A stretch of 64,000 nt of DNA from Mucilaginibacter pallidiroseus. Its GTDB lineage: Bacteria; Bacteroidota; Bacteroidia; Sphingobacteriales; Sphingobacteriaceae. The stretch is taken from positions 496,001 to 560,000 of the forward strand of contig NZ_VOEJ01000001.1 in the NCBI RefSeq assembly GCF_007846085.1. The letters are read 5' to 3'. A model generated the notes under the pieces. It did not search any database. It was not told the origin of the DNA and worked only from the letters and a program-made list of their open reading frames with translations. Positions 8,319 to 16,044 of the stretch are shown here, in pieces. Position 1 is the stretch's first letter. Each line of letters starts with the position of its first letter. The position numbers were made by a program, and so were the translations under genes.

Positions 8319-9662
8319 ATGGAATTAAATTCCCTTTCTGCAATATCTCCCGTAGACGGCCGCTACCGTAATGCAACAGCCGGATTAGCTGCATACTTTT
8401 CTGAATATGCCCTTATAAAATACAGGGTGTTTGTTGAAATAGAGTACTTTATAGCACTTGCCCAACTGCCTGTTGAGCAGCTTAAAGGTTTTGACAATAG
8501 CCTTTCCGGTCAACTTCGGGACATATACAACAACTTTACCGAACAGGATGCTGCAGAAATTAAGGAAATTGAGAAGACTACCAATCATGACGTTAAAGCG
8601 GTTGAGTACTTTATAAAAAAGCGTTTTGATAATTTGGGCTTACAGGCACATAAAGAATTTATCCATTTCGGCCTTACATCGCAGGACATTAATAATACAG
8701 CCATCCCCTACTCTTTTAAATTAGCGCTCGAGGAAGCTTACTACCCATTGTTTACAGAGTTGGTAGATTTGCTTAAAAAGTTTGCGGCTGATTGGGATAA
8801 CGTGCCTATGCTGGCGCATACTCATGGCCAGCCAGCCTCTCCAACCCGTTTGGGCAAAGAGATAAGCGTATTTGTGGAGCGACTTGAAAAGCAGGTTGAG
8901 CTTTTAAAAGCAGTACCTCATGCTGCCAAATTTGGGGGTGCTACGGGTAACTTTAATGCCCACCATATTGCTTACCCGGGTACAGATTGGAAAGCTTTTG
9001 GAAACCACTTTGTAAACAATATACTTGGGCTGAGCCGTTCGCAATTTACTACGCAGATTGAGCATTACGATAATTTTGCCGCGCAATGCGATGCGTTTAA
9101 ACGTATCAACAACATCATCATTGACCTTGATCGCGATATCTGGACGTATATTTCGATGAACTTCTTTAAGCAAAAAATAAAAGCAGGCGAAGTTGGTTCA
9201 TCGGCTATGCCGCATAAGGTTAACCCAATTGATTTTGAGAACAGCGAAGGTAACCTGGGTATTGCGAACGCTTTGTTTGAGCACCTGGCTGCCAAGTTGC
9301 CAATATCACGCCTTCAACGTGACCTTACCGACTCAACTGTGCTGCGCAACATTGGTGTACCTGTGGCGCATACCATTATTGCATTTAAATCGACTATAAA
9401 GGGTTTAAATAAATTATTATTGAACGAGGCTGCTATCAACGCAAGCTTAGAAGCTAACTGGGCTGTTGTTGCCGAGGCTATTCAAACAATACTTCGCAGG
9501 GAGGCGTATCCAAATCCTTACGAGGCATTGAAGGATTTGACGCGTACAAATACGCAAATAAATGCACACGTAATAGCTGAATTTGTTGAGGGATTGGACG
9601 TATCTGAGGCAGTTAAGAGTGAAATAAAGGCGGTAACCCCGCAGAGCTATACGGGGATATAA
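8319..9662 (+). CDS. purB: Adenylosuccinate lyase
   Basis: A 447-residue fumarase/aspartase-superfamily enzyme that makes AICAR from SAICAR and AMP from adenylosuccinate in purine synthesis. The start MELNSLSAISPVDGRY matches the family; the longer reading from 8295 adds eight residues and begins upstream of the predicted transcription start. The superfamily signature SSAMPHKVNP is at residues 294-303, the THGQPASPT motif is near 168-176, and the conserved TTNHDVKAVEYFIK segment near 87-100 is also present. Length is typical of the E. coli-like PurB class. It is expressed divergently from the tetR-efflux operon across a 127-bp gap. Confidence 0.97.
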   Translation: MELNSLSAISPVDGRYRNATAGLAAYFSEYALIKYRVFVEIEYFIALAQLPVEQLKGFDNSLSGQLRDIYNNFTEQDAAEIKEIEKTTNHDVKAVEYFIKKRFDNLGLQAHKEFIHFGLTSQDINNTAIPYSFKLALEEAYYPLFTELVDLLKKFAADWDNVPMLAHTHGQPASPTRLGKEISVFVERLEKQVELLKAVPHAAKFGGATGNFNAHHIAYPGTDWKAFGNHFVNNILGLSRSQFTTQIEHYDNFAAQCDAFKRINNIIIDLDRDIWTYISMNFFKQKIKAGEVGSSAMPHKVNPIDFENSEGNLGIANALFEHLAAKLPISRLQRDLTDSTVLRNIGVPVAHTIIAFKSTIKGLNKLLLNEAAINASLEANWAVVAEAIQTILRREAYPNPYEALKDLTRTNTQINAHVIAEFVEGLDVSEAVKSEIKAVTPQSYTGI

Positions 9663-9738
9663 GTCAATATAGGTTTAATGGCGTTGTCATTAATCAGTCA
9701 TAAGCCTTAGCCATTTATTTTTTAATCAAAAACCTGTT

Positions 9739-9746
9739 TACATTTG
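9739..9746 (+). promoter_or_regulatory. -7 promoter box of nfu
   Basis: TACATTTG matches TAnnTTTG exactly, 26 nt before the ATG at 9773. It indicates that nfu is transcribed independently of purB. Confidence 0.65.
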
Positions 9747-9772
9747 TTTATTAAGATTAAATATTGAAACCG

Positions 9773-10324
9773 ATGAATATCAGTGTATATACAGAAAGTA
9801 CTCCAAACCCGGCAACTACCAAATTTATTGTAAACAAGTTGCTTATAAATGGCAGCGTTGATTATGCTACCAGGGAAAGTGCAGAGGCTTCGCCTTTTGC
9901 AAAGGAATTATATAAATTTTCATTTGTCAACGGTGTGTTCTTTGCGAGCAACTTTGTAACTATTACCAAAACAGAAGGTGCCGAGTGGGATGACATTACG
10001 CCGATATTGAAAGAGTTTGTTAAAGGCGCAGTTGAGTCGGAACTGAAAGTGCAGGCTGTTGAACAGGAAGAAAATACAAACTTTGAGGGTACCGAAACGG
10101 AGATCAAAATCCAGCAGATATTAAACGATTACGTTAGGCCGGCTGTTGAGCAGGATGGCGGTGCTATTACTTATCGTTCATTCGATGAAGGTGTAGTAAC
10201 CGTTGAGCTTCGCGGATCATGCAGTGGTTGCCCGTCATCAACAGTAACGTTAAAAGCCGGTATCGAAAACCTGCTTAAACGTATGGTACCCGAAGTTACT
10301 GAAGTAGTTTCGGAAGCGCTTTAA
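9773..10324 (+). CDS. NifU-like iron-sulfur cluster scaffold (Nfu family)
   Basis: A 183-residue Nfu-type protein that carries a [4Fe-4S] cluster and passes it to target enzymes in the cytoplasm. The N-terminal Nfu_N domain spans about 1-88 (VYTESTPNPATTKF is its typical opening) and the C-terminal NifU domain about 108-180. The cluster-binding CxxC is at residues 150-153 in RGSCSGCPSSTVTL. I chose the ATG at 9773 over a TTG three codons earlier. It has its own -7 box and is closed by a strong terminator. Confidence 0.93.
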   Translation: MNISVYTESTPNPATTKFIVNKLLINGSVDYATRESAEASPFAKELYKFSFVNGVFFASNFVTITKTEGAEWDDITPILKEFVKGAVESELKVQAVEQEENTNFEGTETEIKIQQILNDYVRPAVEQDGGAITYRSFDEGVVTVELRGSCSGCPSSTVTLKAGIENLLKRMVPEVTEVVSEAL

Positions 10325-10365
10325 TATTTTTGATTGCACTGATTTTTGTGCGATTACACCGATAT

Positions 10366-10400
10366 AAAAAGGCCGATCATTTAATTTGATCGGCCTTTTT
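10366..10400. terminator. Strong bidirectional terminator between nfu and suhB
   Basis: A perfect 14-bp stem (10366-10379 with 10387-10400) including GGCCGATCA/TGATCGGCC, a 7-nt loop, and A-tract/T-tract flanks on both sides, so it can act on both convergent genes. Confidence 0.88.
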
Positions 10401-10455
10401 TCTTGACGCAAGCATCTATATAATCGGTTCAATCTGTTATTAGATCTTTGAAACC

Positions 10456-11250
10456 CTAAACAATAAAGTACTTTTCAATATACTCCAGCATCTCTGCTGT
10501 TATTTTACCGTTGGTGGCAAGCAATTCGCGAGTGTTCAGCACCTCGTTACCGCCGTTAAAATTCACCACTTCGCCTCCCGCCTGTTTTACAATTACAATG
10601 CCGGCGGCTATATCCCACGCATTTAAGTTGTACTCATAAAATCCTTCAAAACGACCGCAAGCGGTGTAGGCTAAATCTACAGCCGCCGAACCGATACGGC
10701 GCAGGCCATGGCAGTTGCGCATCAGTTCGGTAAAGAGTTTGATGTACCTTTCCTGGTAGCTGAAATCATAATACGGGAAACCTGTAGCTATTAAACTTTT
10801 CTCGATAGTTGGAATGTTGCTCACTTTTATCGCTTTGCCATTAAGGTAAGCCACATCATCCCTATGGGCCGAAAAACATTCGTCCTGATTAACTTCATAA
10901 ACTACACCTAAAACCGGTTCGCCGTACTCCTGAAGCGCAATACTTACCGAGAAGGTTGGCAAACCATGTATGAAATTCGTAGTGCCATCCAACGGATCTA
11001 TAATCCAATTAAAGCGGTCGCCGATTTTGTTCAGCGTTTTCTCTTCCGTAATAAACCCTGCTTCGGGTAGTATTTTTTGCAGACCGGCAACTATCTTTTC
11101 TTCTGCGGTTTTATCAACATAAGATACTAGGTCATTCAAGCCTTTATATTCAATTTTATCAGGGTCGAATGTTTTCCGTTCCTGGCGGATGAAATCTCCC
11201 GCTATCTTGGAAACGTCAATAACATTATCAATAATTTGATTCAATTGCAT
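10456..11250 (-). CDS. suhB: Inositol monophosphatase family protein (SuhB-like)
   Basis: A 264-residue Mg-dependent phosphatase of the inositol-monophosphatase family, which removes phosphate from inositol-1-phosphate or similar sugar phosphates. The metal site is visible: acidic residues in ITEEKT near 67-72, the signature DPLDGTTNF at 85-93, and the distal aspartate D213 in NAWDIAAG. Length matches the family (about 260). It is the last gene of mtaB-lgt-suhB, 25 bp after lgt. The physiological substrate in Bacteroidota is uncertain; 3'(2'),5'-bisphosphate nucleotidase activity (CysQ-like) is possible but less likely given the motif context. Confidence 0.92.
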   Translation of the reverse strand: MQLNQIIDNVIDVSKIAGDFIRQERKTFDPDKIEYKGLNDLVSYVDKTAEEKIVAGLQKILPEAGFITEEKTLNKIGDRFNWIIDPLDGTTNFIHGLPTFSVSIALQEYGEPVLGVVYEVNQDECFSAHRDDVAYLNGKAIKVSNIPTIEKSLIATGFPYYDFSYQERYIKLFTELMRNCHGLRRIGSAAVDLAYTACGRFEGFYEYNLNAWDIAAGIVIVKQAGGEVVNFNGGNEVLNTRELLATNGKITAEMLEYIEKYFIV

Positions 11251-11275
11251 AACGAGATTTTAAGAGTAAAAATGC

Positions 11276-12451
11276 TTAGGCGTTTACCGGAACGCCTTTA
11301 TACTTACGCTGTCCGTTATAAATCAGGAACGAGCCACCGATTACTAAAAGCACGGAAATCAGTTCGGCTTGTGTAAAGGATATACCCGCCACATGATACC
11401 TTGTGTTTACGCGAATCAGTTCGATCAAAAAGCGCTCCACACCGGCAAATATCATGTAGATTCCAAACAATACACCAGGTGCCTTAACTTTGGTACGTAT
11501 ACTCCATAAAATGCCGAATAGAATAAGACCCATGATTGTTTCATAAAAAGGCGTTGGGTAAGCAGGCAGAGTAAGCTCATTACAATATTTACCTACACAG
11601 TTGGCAATGCGATTCCCCGGATCCATTTCGCTCACGTTATGCGGATATTTAAATGCCCACATCCAATCAGGTGCCCAGCTAAGCCAGCCTGGCTTTGGGG
11701 CAGTGTTGGATATTCCCCAATCACCATCGCCAGACATTTGGCAGCCTATGCGTCCAACTGCGTATGCAAGCATAACTCCGGCAGCGCCAATATCAAGCAT
11801 GTTCAACGACTTTACACCATTTTTATTTGCTATATATAGTACAGCCAAGCCTCCGCATATCAAGCCCCCATAAAAGGTAAGCCCGCTTAAGCCAACCAAC
11901 ATACCTATCGGGTCGCGCATAAAATCGTCCCAGTTTTCAAGCGCGTTAAAAAGTTTTGCACCGGCAAAACCCCAAATGGCAGCCCAAAGCAAAATGCTAC
12001 TCATCAACTCGTGCGGGTGTACGGTTACTTCCTGCTGCTTTGGCTGCGGCAGGCGTTGCTTTTTGTTTTCATAATAAGCCCAATATGCAAATAATGCAGC
12101 AACAACAACGCCGCCTAAAAAGTTACCACGTGTTGATATCAGAAAAGATTGTGTATCCTGAACAAGCAGATTAAAGTTAAGCGCGGCATCAACTATTTTG
12201 TAGCCAATAACAAATCCAAATAGCGCATTACCTATCAATTCTCCTGCGCTTATTCCCTCCCCAACGGTAATTGTTTGTTTCCTTGCGTGTATGTAACCGC
12301 CTTTTTCTTTACGCTTAAACTCTTCGGTAAACGCCCAGTAAGCAGCAATAAAAGCAAGGGCTACAAAAAAACCAAAGGTTTGAAAAACTTTAAGAACAGG
12401 CGCCTCGATGCCGAAAAGGTAATGCAGAAGATGATAGATGCTTGGGAACAT
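11276..12451 (-). CDS. lgt: Prolipoprotein diacylglyceryl transferase
   Basis: A 391-residue polytopic inner-membrane enzyme that transfers diacylglycerol from phosphatidylglycerol to the lipobox cysteine of prelipoproteins. The Lgt signature region is AVGRIGCQMSGDGDWG at about 231-246, and GLTFYGGLICGG near 190-201 corresponds to the conserved substrate-site loop, with Tyr where E. coli has His. It is about 100 residues longer than E. coli Lgt because of an extended N-terminal half, as is usual in this phylum. It lies 30 bp after mtaB and 25 bp before suhB. Many lipoproteins in this window (adaptor, SCO1, cytochrome c and others) would be its substrates. Confidence 0.95.
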   Translation of the reverse strand: MFPSIYHLLHYLFGIEAPVLKVFQTFGFFVALAFIAAYWAFTEEFKRKEKGGYIHARKQTITVGEGISAGELIGNALFGFVIGYKIVDAALNFNLLVQDTQSFLISTRGNFLGGVVVAALFAYWAYYENKKQRLPQPKQQEVTVHPHELMSSILLWAAIWGFAGAKLFNALENWDDFMRDPIGMLVGLSGLTFYGGLICGGLAVLYIANKNGVKSLNMLDIGAAGVMLAYAVGRIGCQMSGDGDWGISNTAPKPGWLSWAPDWMWAFKYPHNVSEMDPGNRIANCVGKYCNELTLPAYPTPFYETIMGLILFGILWSIRTKVKAPGVLFGIYMIFAGVERFLIELIRVNTRYHVAGISFTQAELISVLLVIGGSFLIYNGQRKYKGVPVNA

Positions 12452-12481
12452 AAGCAGAATTTTAACAGGCGAATATAGCTT

Positions 12482-13801
12482 TTAATGGACTAATATCTCT
12501 TCGCTTTCTGTTATTTCCACATCACCGTCAGGTGAAATTGAGGTTAAGTGAACGGTTTTCAATTCGTTGACCAATACGGGGTCGAACTTGGTGCGCACCT
12601 TCACATAGTTTTTAGTAAAGCCGTGCATGTAACCATCCTTTATATCACCCTCAAAAAGTACATCGCCGTTTTTACCCAACTGACTTTCGTAAAAAGCACG
12701 GCGCTTCTTGTCGCTTAAAATATGCAGCATCTTGCTCCTGTCGGCGCGGGTAGATCCGGGCACCGTGCCAATCATCTCTGCAGCAGGCGTATTTTCCCGC
12801 TCCGAGTAAGTAAATACGTGCAGGTATGAGATATCCAATCTGTTAAGGAAATTGTAGGTATCAACAAAGTCCTCACGTGTTTCGCCGGGGAAGCCTACAA
12901 TAACGTCGACGCCAATGCAGCAATCGGGCATTACCTGCTTTATTTTTGCAACCCGGCTTGCGTACAAATCGCGGCGATAACGGCGGCGCATAAGACCCAA
13001 TATCTTATCTGACCCTGATTGCAGCGGAATATGGAAATGCGGCACAAAACGTTTTGATTGTGCTACAAATTCGATGATATCATCGCTCAATAGATTTGGC
13101 TCTATTGACGAAATTCGAATCCTTTCGATACCTTCAACCTCATCCAAAGCCTTTACAAGATCATAGAAGCGATCCTCACGCTGGCCATTACGAATGCCGA
13201 AGTCGCCAAGGTTTACACCTGTCAAAACTATTTCTTTAACGCCCGATGCAGAAATTTCTCTTGCTTGATTCACAGCGCTCTCGATGGTATCGCTGCGGCT
13301 TGCGCCACGTGCCAAAGGGATAGTACAGAAGGTACATGAATAATCGCAGCCGTCCTGAACTTTTAAAAAAGTACGGGTACGGTCGCCAAATGAGTATGAG
13401 GGAACAAATGTGTTGGCATGCTCAACCGGCTGGTTGTAAATAACTGCTTTTGGCTTCTTGGTAAGATCGGTAATATGATCAACCAGCTGGAATTTCTCTG
13501 CAGCGCCTAAAACCATATCAACCCCGGGTATTTCCGCAATTTCTTTTGGTTTTAATTGCGCATAGCACCCCACAATAGTCACAAATGCGTTGGGCGAAAT
13601 TTTAAGCGCCTCTTTAACAATCTTCTTACACTTCTTGTCGGCATTTTCGGTAACGGAGCAGGTGTTTACTACAAACACATCGGGAGTGTCGGTAAAGTCA
13701 ACCGTATCAAAACCAGCTTGCGTAAACATACGCCCTATAGACGATGTTTCCGAGTAATTAAGCTTACAGCCAAGCGTATAAAAAGCTACTTTCTTGTTCA
13801 T
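12482..13801 (-). CDS. mtaB: tRNA (N6-threonylcarbamoyladenosine(37)-C2)-methylthiotransferase
   Basis: A 439-residue radical-SAM methylthiotransferase that converts t6A37 to ms2t6A37 in tRNA. The N-terminal UPF0004 domain has cluster cysteines C12 (TLGCKLNYSE), C48 (VVNTCSVTENA) and C79 (VGCYAQLKP). The radical-SAM CxxxCxxC is C152-C156-C159 (CDYSCTFCTIPLARG). A C-terminal TRAM-like domain ends the protein. The ATG at 13801 is used, since the alternative two codons upstream is TTG. A TATCTTTG box ends 10 nt before the ATG, so the leader is at most a few bases. First gene of the mtaB-lgt-suhB operon. Confidence 0.95.
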   Translation of the reverse strand: MNKKVAFYTLGCKLNYSETSSIGRMFTQAGFDTVDFTDTPDVFVVNTCSVTENADKKCKKIVKEALKISPNAFVTIVGCYAQLKPKEIAEIPGVDMVLGAAEKFQLVDHITDLTKKPKAVIYNQPVEHANTFVPSYSFGDRTRTFLKVQDGCDYSCTFCTIPLARGASRSDTIESAVNQAREISASGVKEIVLTGVNLGDFGIRNGQREDRFYDLVKALDEVEGIERIRISSIEPNLLSDDIIEFVAQSKRFVPHFHIPLQSGSDKILGLMRRRYRRDLYASRVAKIKQVMPDCCIGVDVIVGFPGETREDFVDTYNFLNRLDISYLHVFTYSERENTPAAEMIGTVPGSTRADRSKMLHILSDKKRRAFYESQLGKNGDVLFEGDIKDGYMHGFTKNYVKVRTKFDPVLVNELKTVHLTSISPDGDVEITESEEILVH

Positions 13802-13811
13802 TTGCAAGCCG

Positions 13812-13819
13812 CAAAGATA
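13812..13819 (-). promoter_or_regulatory. -7 promoter box of the mtaB-lgt-suhB operon
   Basis: Minus-strand TATCTTTG followed by C, the strong form of the Bacteroidota -7 element. There are 10 nt from its G to the mtaB ATG. Confidence 0.7.
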
Positions 13820-13895
13820 AGTATTTTAGTAAATAGTTGATTTGTGATTGCTGACAAGCAGAATCACCGATTTGAAAACGACAATTATATGATAA

Positions 13896-14387
13896 TTAGT
13901 TTTTAAATCTTACATAACTGAACACCTCTTTTGTCCACTTTCCGTCTTTGCCTTTTTCATCTAAAATGCAATCCATGTTATTAGCACCAATGCGCTCGTA
14001 AGTGATCTTAACTTTCTTATCTATCGAAAGGAACACTGCCTGATTGTTTGAAACATCGATAGCCGGCATTGATAACGGCTTGGTTTTTTCTTCCCAACCA
14101 ATGCTGCCTTTATTAAAATGGCGGAGTTTCAATACAGGTACATCCGGCCCTTGTTCAACTACCATAAACTCGTAAAATACAACTTTGCCATCTTTAACAC
14201 ATCTGAAAGTGCCCATCACGTTATCGCCATAGGGTGCACTCCATAATTCCTGCATGTCGCCCCACTTGTGCTTAAGGCGCCAATCACCGGCCATAAACGC
14301 AAGGCTCGTTACCGACTTTTGTTTGTTTTGGGCTTGCAACGTTAAGCATGCAAGTAACACGATGATGATAACGCTTAGTTTTTTCAT
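13896..14387 (-). CDS. Exported DUF6265-like protein, 163 aa
   Basis: A secreted protein with a signal peptide MKKLSVIIIVLLACLTLQAQ; the ATG at 14387 is chosen because it begins that signal, while the upstream in-frame extension overlaps ubiX. The mature part begins TSLAFMAGDWRLKHK and contains ELWSAPYGDNVMGTFRCVKDGK and KLRHFNKGSIGWEEK, a pattern typical of DUF6265 proteins, which are thought to form a small beta-barrel-like fold of unknown function. It follows ubiX by 40 bp on the same strand and may be co-transcribed. Confidence 0.75.
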   Translation of the reverse strand: MKKLSVIIIVLLACLTLQAQNKQKSVTSLAFMAGDWRLKHKWGDMQELWSAPYGDNVMGTFRCVKDGKVVFYEFMVVEQGPDVPVLKLRHFNKGSIGWEEKTKPLSMPAIDVSNNQAVFLSIDKKVKITYERIGANNMDCILDEKGKDGKWTKEVFSYVRFKN

Positions 14388-14427
14388 GGCCTTAGGTTTG
14401 CCACTAATATAACTTTTTTGCGGGTAT

Positions 14428-14991
14428 CTACATACCGTCCCACCTGTAGCTTTCGTTCTCAAGACCAATGAGGTCTATCACACGATTTACTACGGTCATG
14501 GCCACATCTTCAACTGTTTGCGGTTTACTGTAAAAGGATGGAATTGCCGGGCAAATTATTCCACCAGCCTCAGTTACCGTAGCCATATTTCTGATTTGGA
14601 TGAGGTTGAGCGGTGTATCTCGTGCAACGAGGATTAAGCGACGGCGTTCTTTCAAAATTACATCAGCAGCGCGGGTTATCAAGTCATCAGATACGCCTGC
14701 GGCAATACGGCCCATGGTGCCCATTGAGCAGGGCACGACAACCATTGTATCAAACTTTGCCGAGCCAGACGCGAAGGGCGCCATAAAATCGTTTTTAGCG
14801 TAAACGGTAAACGGGTAGCTGCTATGGGTTGTATTGCCAAGTTCAAATTCCCAAACCTGGCGGGCGTTGTCGCTCATTACAATAGCAACTTCGGCTATTT
14901 GCGCCTGCAAGTCCTGCAGCTTATCGAGTAATAATTTGGCATATATAGATCCGCTTGCCCCGGTAACAGCAACCACAATTTTCTTATTCAT
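14428..14991 (-). CDS. ubiX: UbiX-family flavin prenyltransferase
   Basis: A 187-residue flavoprotein that attaches a dimethylallyl group to FMN to make prenyl-FMN, the cofactor of UbiD-type decarboxylases. The N-terminal FMN-binding segment VAVTGASGSIYAKLLLDKL, the PCSMGTMGRIAAGVSDDL motif and the LVARDTPLNLIQIRNM segment are all characteristic. The ATG at 14991 (MNKKIVVAV) is the canonical start; the longer reading comes from a frame running through the leader hairpin. A partner ubiD is not in the window. The 5' region contains a promoter and a terminator-like hairpin described separately. Confidence 0.95.
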   Translation of the reverse strand: MNKKIVVAVTGASGSIYAKLLLDKLQDLQAQIAEVAIVMSDNARQVWEFELGNTTHSSYPFTVYAKNDFMAPFASGSAKFDTMVVVPCSMGTMGRIAAGVSDDLITRAADVILKERRRLILVARDTPLNLIQIRNMATVTEAGGIICPAIPSFYSKPQTVEDVAMTVVNRVIDLIGLENESYRWDGM

Positions 14992-15034
14992 GATATAACA
15001 GGTACAAATAAAAGGAAGAAAAGTTACAGGCACA

Positions 15035-15113
15035 AAAAAGGGTCGAATAACTCGTACTCGACCCTACATCTACCTATGAAAAACATGCCCTTTGATTGGG
15101 CACTACAAATATA
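15035..15113 (-). ncRNA. Candidate small RNA or attenuator leader upstream of ubiX
   Basis: On the minus strand a TATATTTG -7 box (15106-15113) is followed by a short hairpin TGCCC-N7-GGGCA and then, about 35 nt on, an 8-bp stem AGGGTCGA/TCGACCCT (15058-15065 with 15039-15046) with a run of six T directly after it. The unit looks like a complete transcript of about 65 nt, or an attenuator in the ubiX leader. The stem also sits where a terminator for the upstream ppk1-ppx operon would be. A 20-codon ORF (MFFIGRCRVEYELFDPFLCL) spans the hairpins and may encode a leader peptide. Confidence 0.4.
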
Positions 15114-15153
15114 ATAAGGTTTTAATAATTATTAAAAAAATATTTAAATAATT

Positions 15154-16044
15154 TTAACCCTTAGGTACAAAATTCTTCTCGATGAGCGTTTGCACTATGC
15201 CGTCAACCATACCAACGGTTGGTACATAAATGCTTTTTATACCCGCAGTCTTTAATACGGTTAAATAAATTTCGCAAGCTGGGATAATAACGTCGGCCCT
15301 GTCCTGGTTTAAGCCAAGCACATTTATACGATCCTTAAGCGAAAAGGAGTTTAGGTAATTATATAACGATTTAAGCTTAATGTATGACAGTGGCTCGCTT
15401 TTGTCCTTCTCGCCTGAAAGCCTGAATAGCTTATTAATATTGCCGCCTGTACCAATACCATAAATGTTTTTATAACCACGGGTGTTATCGCGGATAAAAT
15501 CTTTCATCTCGTTCCAGGTTTCATCTTTATCCTGATTGTCAAGGATGCGGATGGTACCAAGATTAAATGATTGTGACGCAATGAGTTCGCCGCCACAAAA
15601 CAAAGATAACTCGGTGCTACCGCCACCAACATCAATATACAAGTAGTTTTTGCTTTTGTCGATATCTATCTCGGCATGGCTTGCATAAATAATACGTGCT
15701 TCGCGTTCGCCATGCACAATTTCAAGGTCAATACCGGCTTCTTCTTTAATACGTGCCGTTACTTCCGCACCATTATCTGCTTCGCGCATGGCCGAAGTGG
15801 CGCAAGCCATATAATCTGTAACCCGGTAAACATCCATCAGGTTACGAAAAGCCTGCATGGATTTAACAAGATCAGTAGATTTTTTGTCAGAAATGTGCTT
15901 ATTGAGAAAAGCATCATCACCCAGCCTAACGGGCACACGTAAAAGCGTAGTTTTTTTAAAGGATATAGACCCGCTGTTCTCAATTATATCGGCTATTAAA
16001 AGCCTTACAGCGTTTGATCCTACATCAATAGCGGCGTATCTCAA
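15154..16044 (-). CDS. ppx: Ppx/GppA-family phosphatase (exopolyphosphatase)
   Basis: A 296-residue member of the ASKHA-fold Ppx/GppA family, which hydrolyses polyphosphate from its ends or pppGpp. The opening MRYAAIDVGSNAVRLLIADI holds the phosphate-binding loop, and YIDVGGGSTELSLF near 137-150 holds the second. Length matches the short Bacteroidota form that lacks the C-terminal HD domain. The start is a TTG at 16042-16044 which overlaps the ppk1 stop codon in the sequence TTGA, so translation is probably coupled. Pairing with polyphosphate kinase favours polyphosphate as substrate. Confidence 0.93.
   Translation of the reverse strand: MRYAAIDVGSNAVRLLIADIIENSGSISFKKTTLLRVPVRLGDDAFLNKHISDKKSTDLVKSMQAFRNLMDVYRVTDYMACATSAMREADNGAEVTARIKEEAGIDLEIVHGEREARIIYASHAEIDIDKSKNYLYIDVGGGSTELSLFCGGELIASQSFNLGTIRILDNQDKDETWNEMKDFIRDNTRGYKNIYGIGTGGNINKLFRLSGEKDKSEPLSYIKLKSLYNYLNSFSLKDRINVLGLNQDRADVIIPACEIYLTVLKTAGIKSIYVPTVGMVDGIVQTLIEKNFVPKG

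Noticed and set aside
10321..10440. Repeated GATTnCACnGAT words around the nfu terminator
   Set aside because: The copies are short and diverged; I could not define a repeat unit with confidence.
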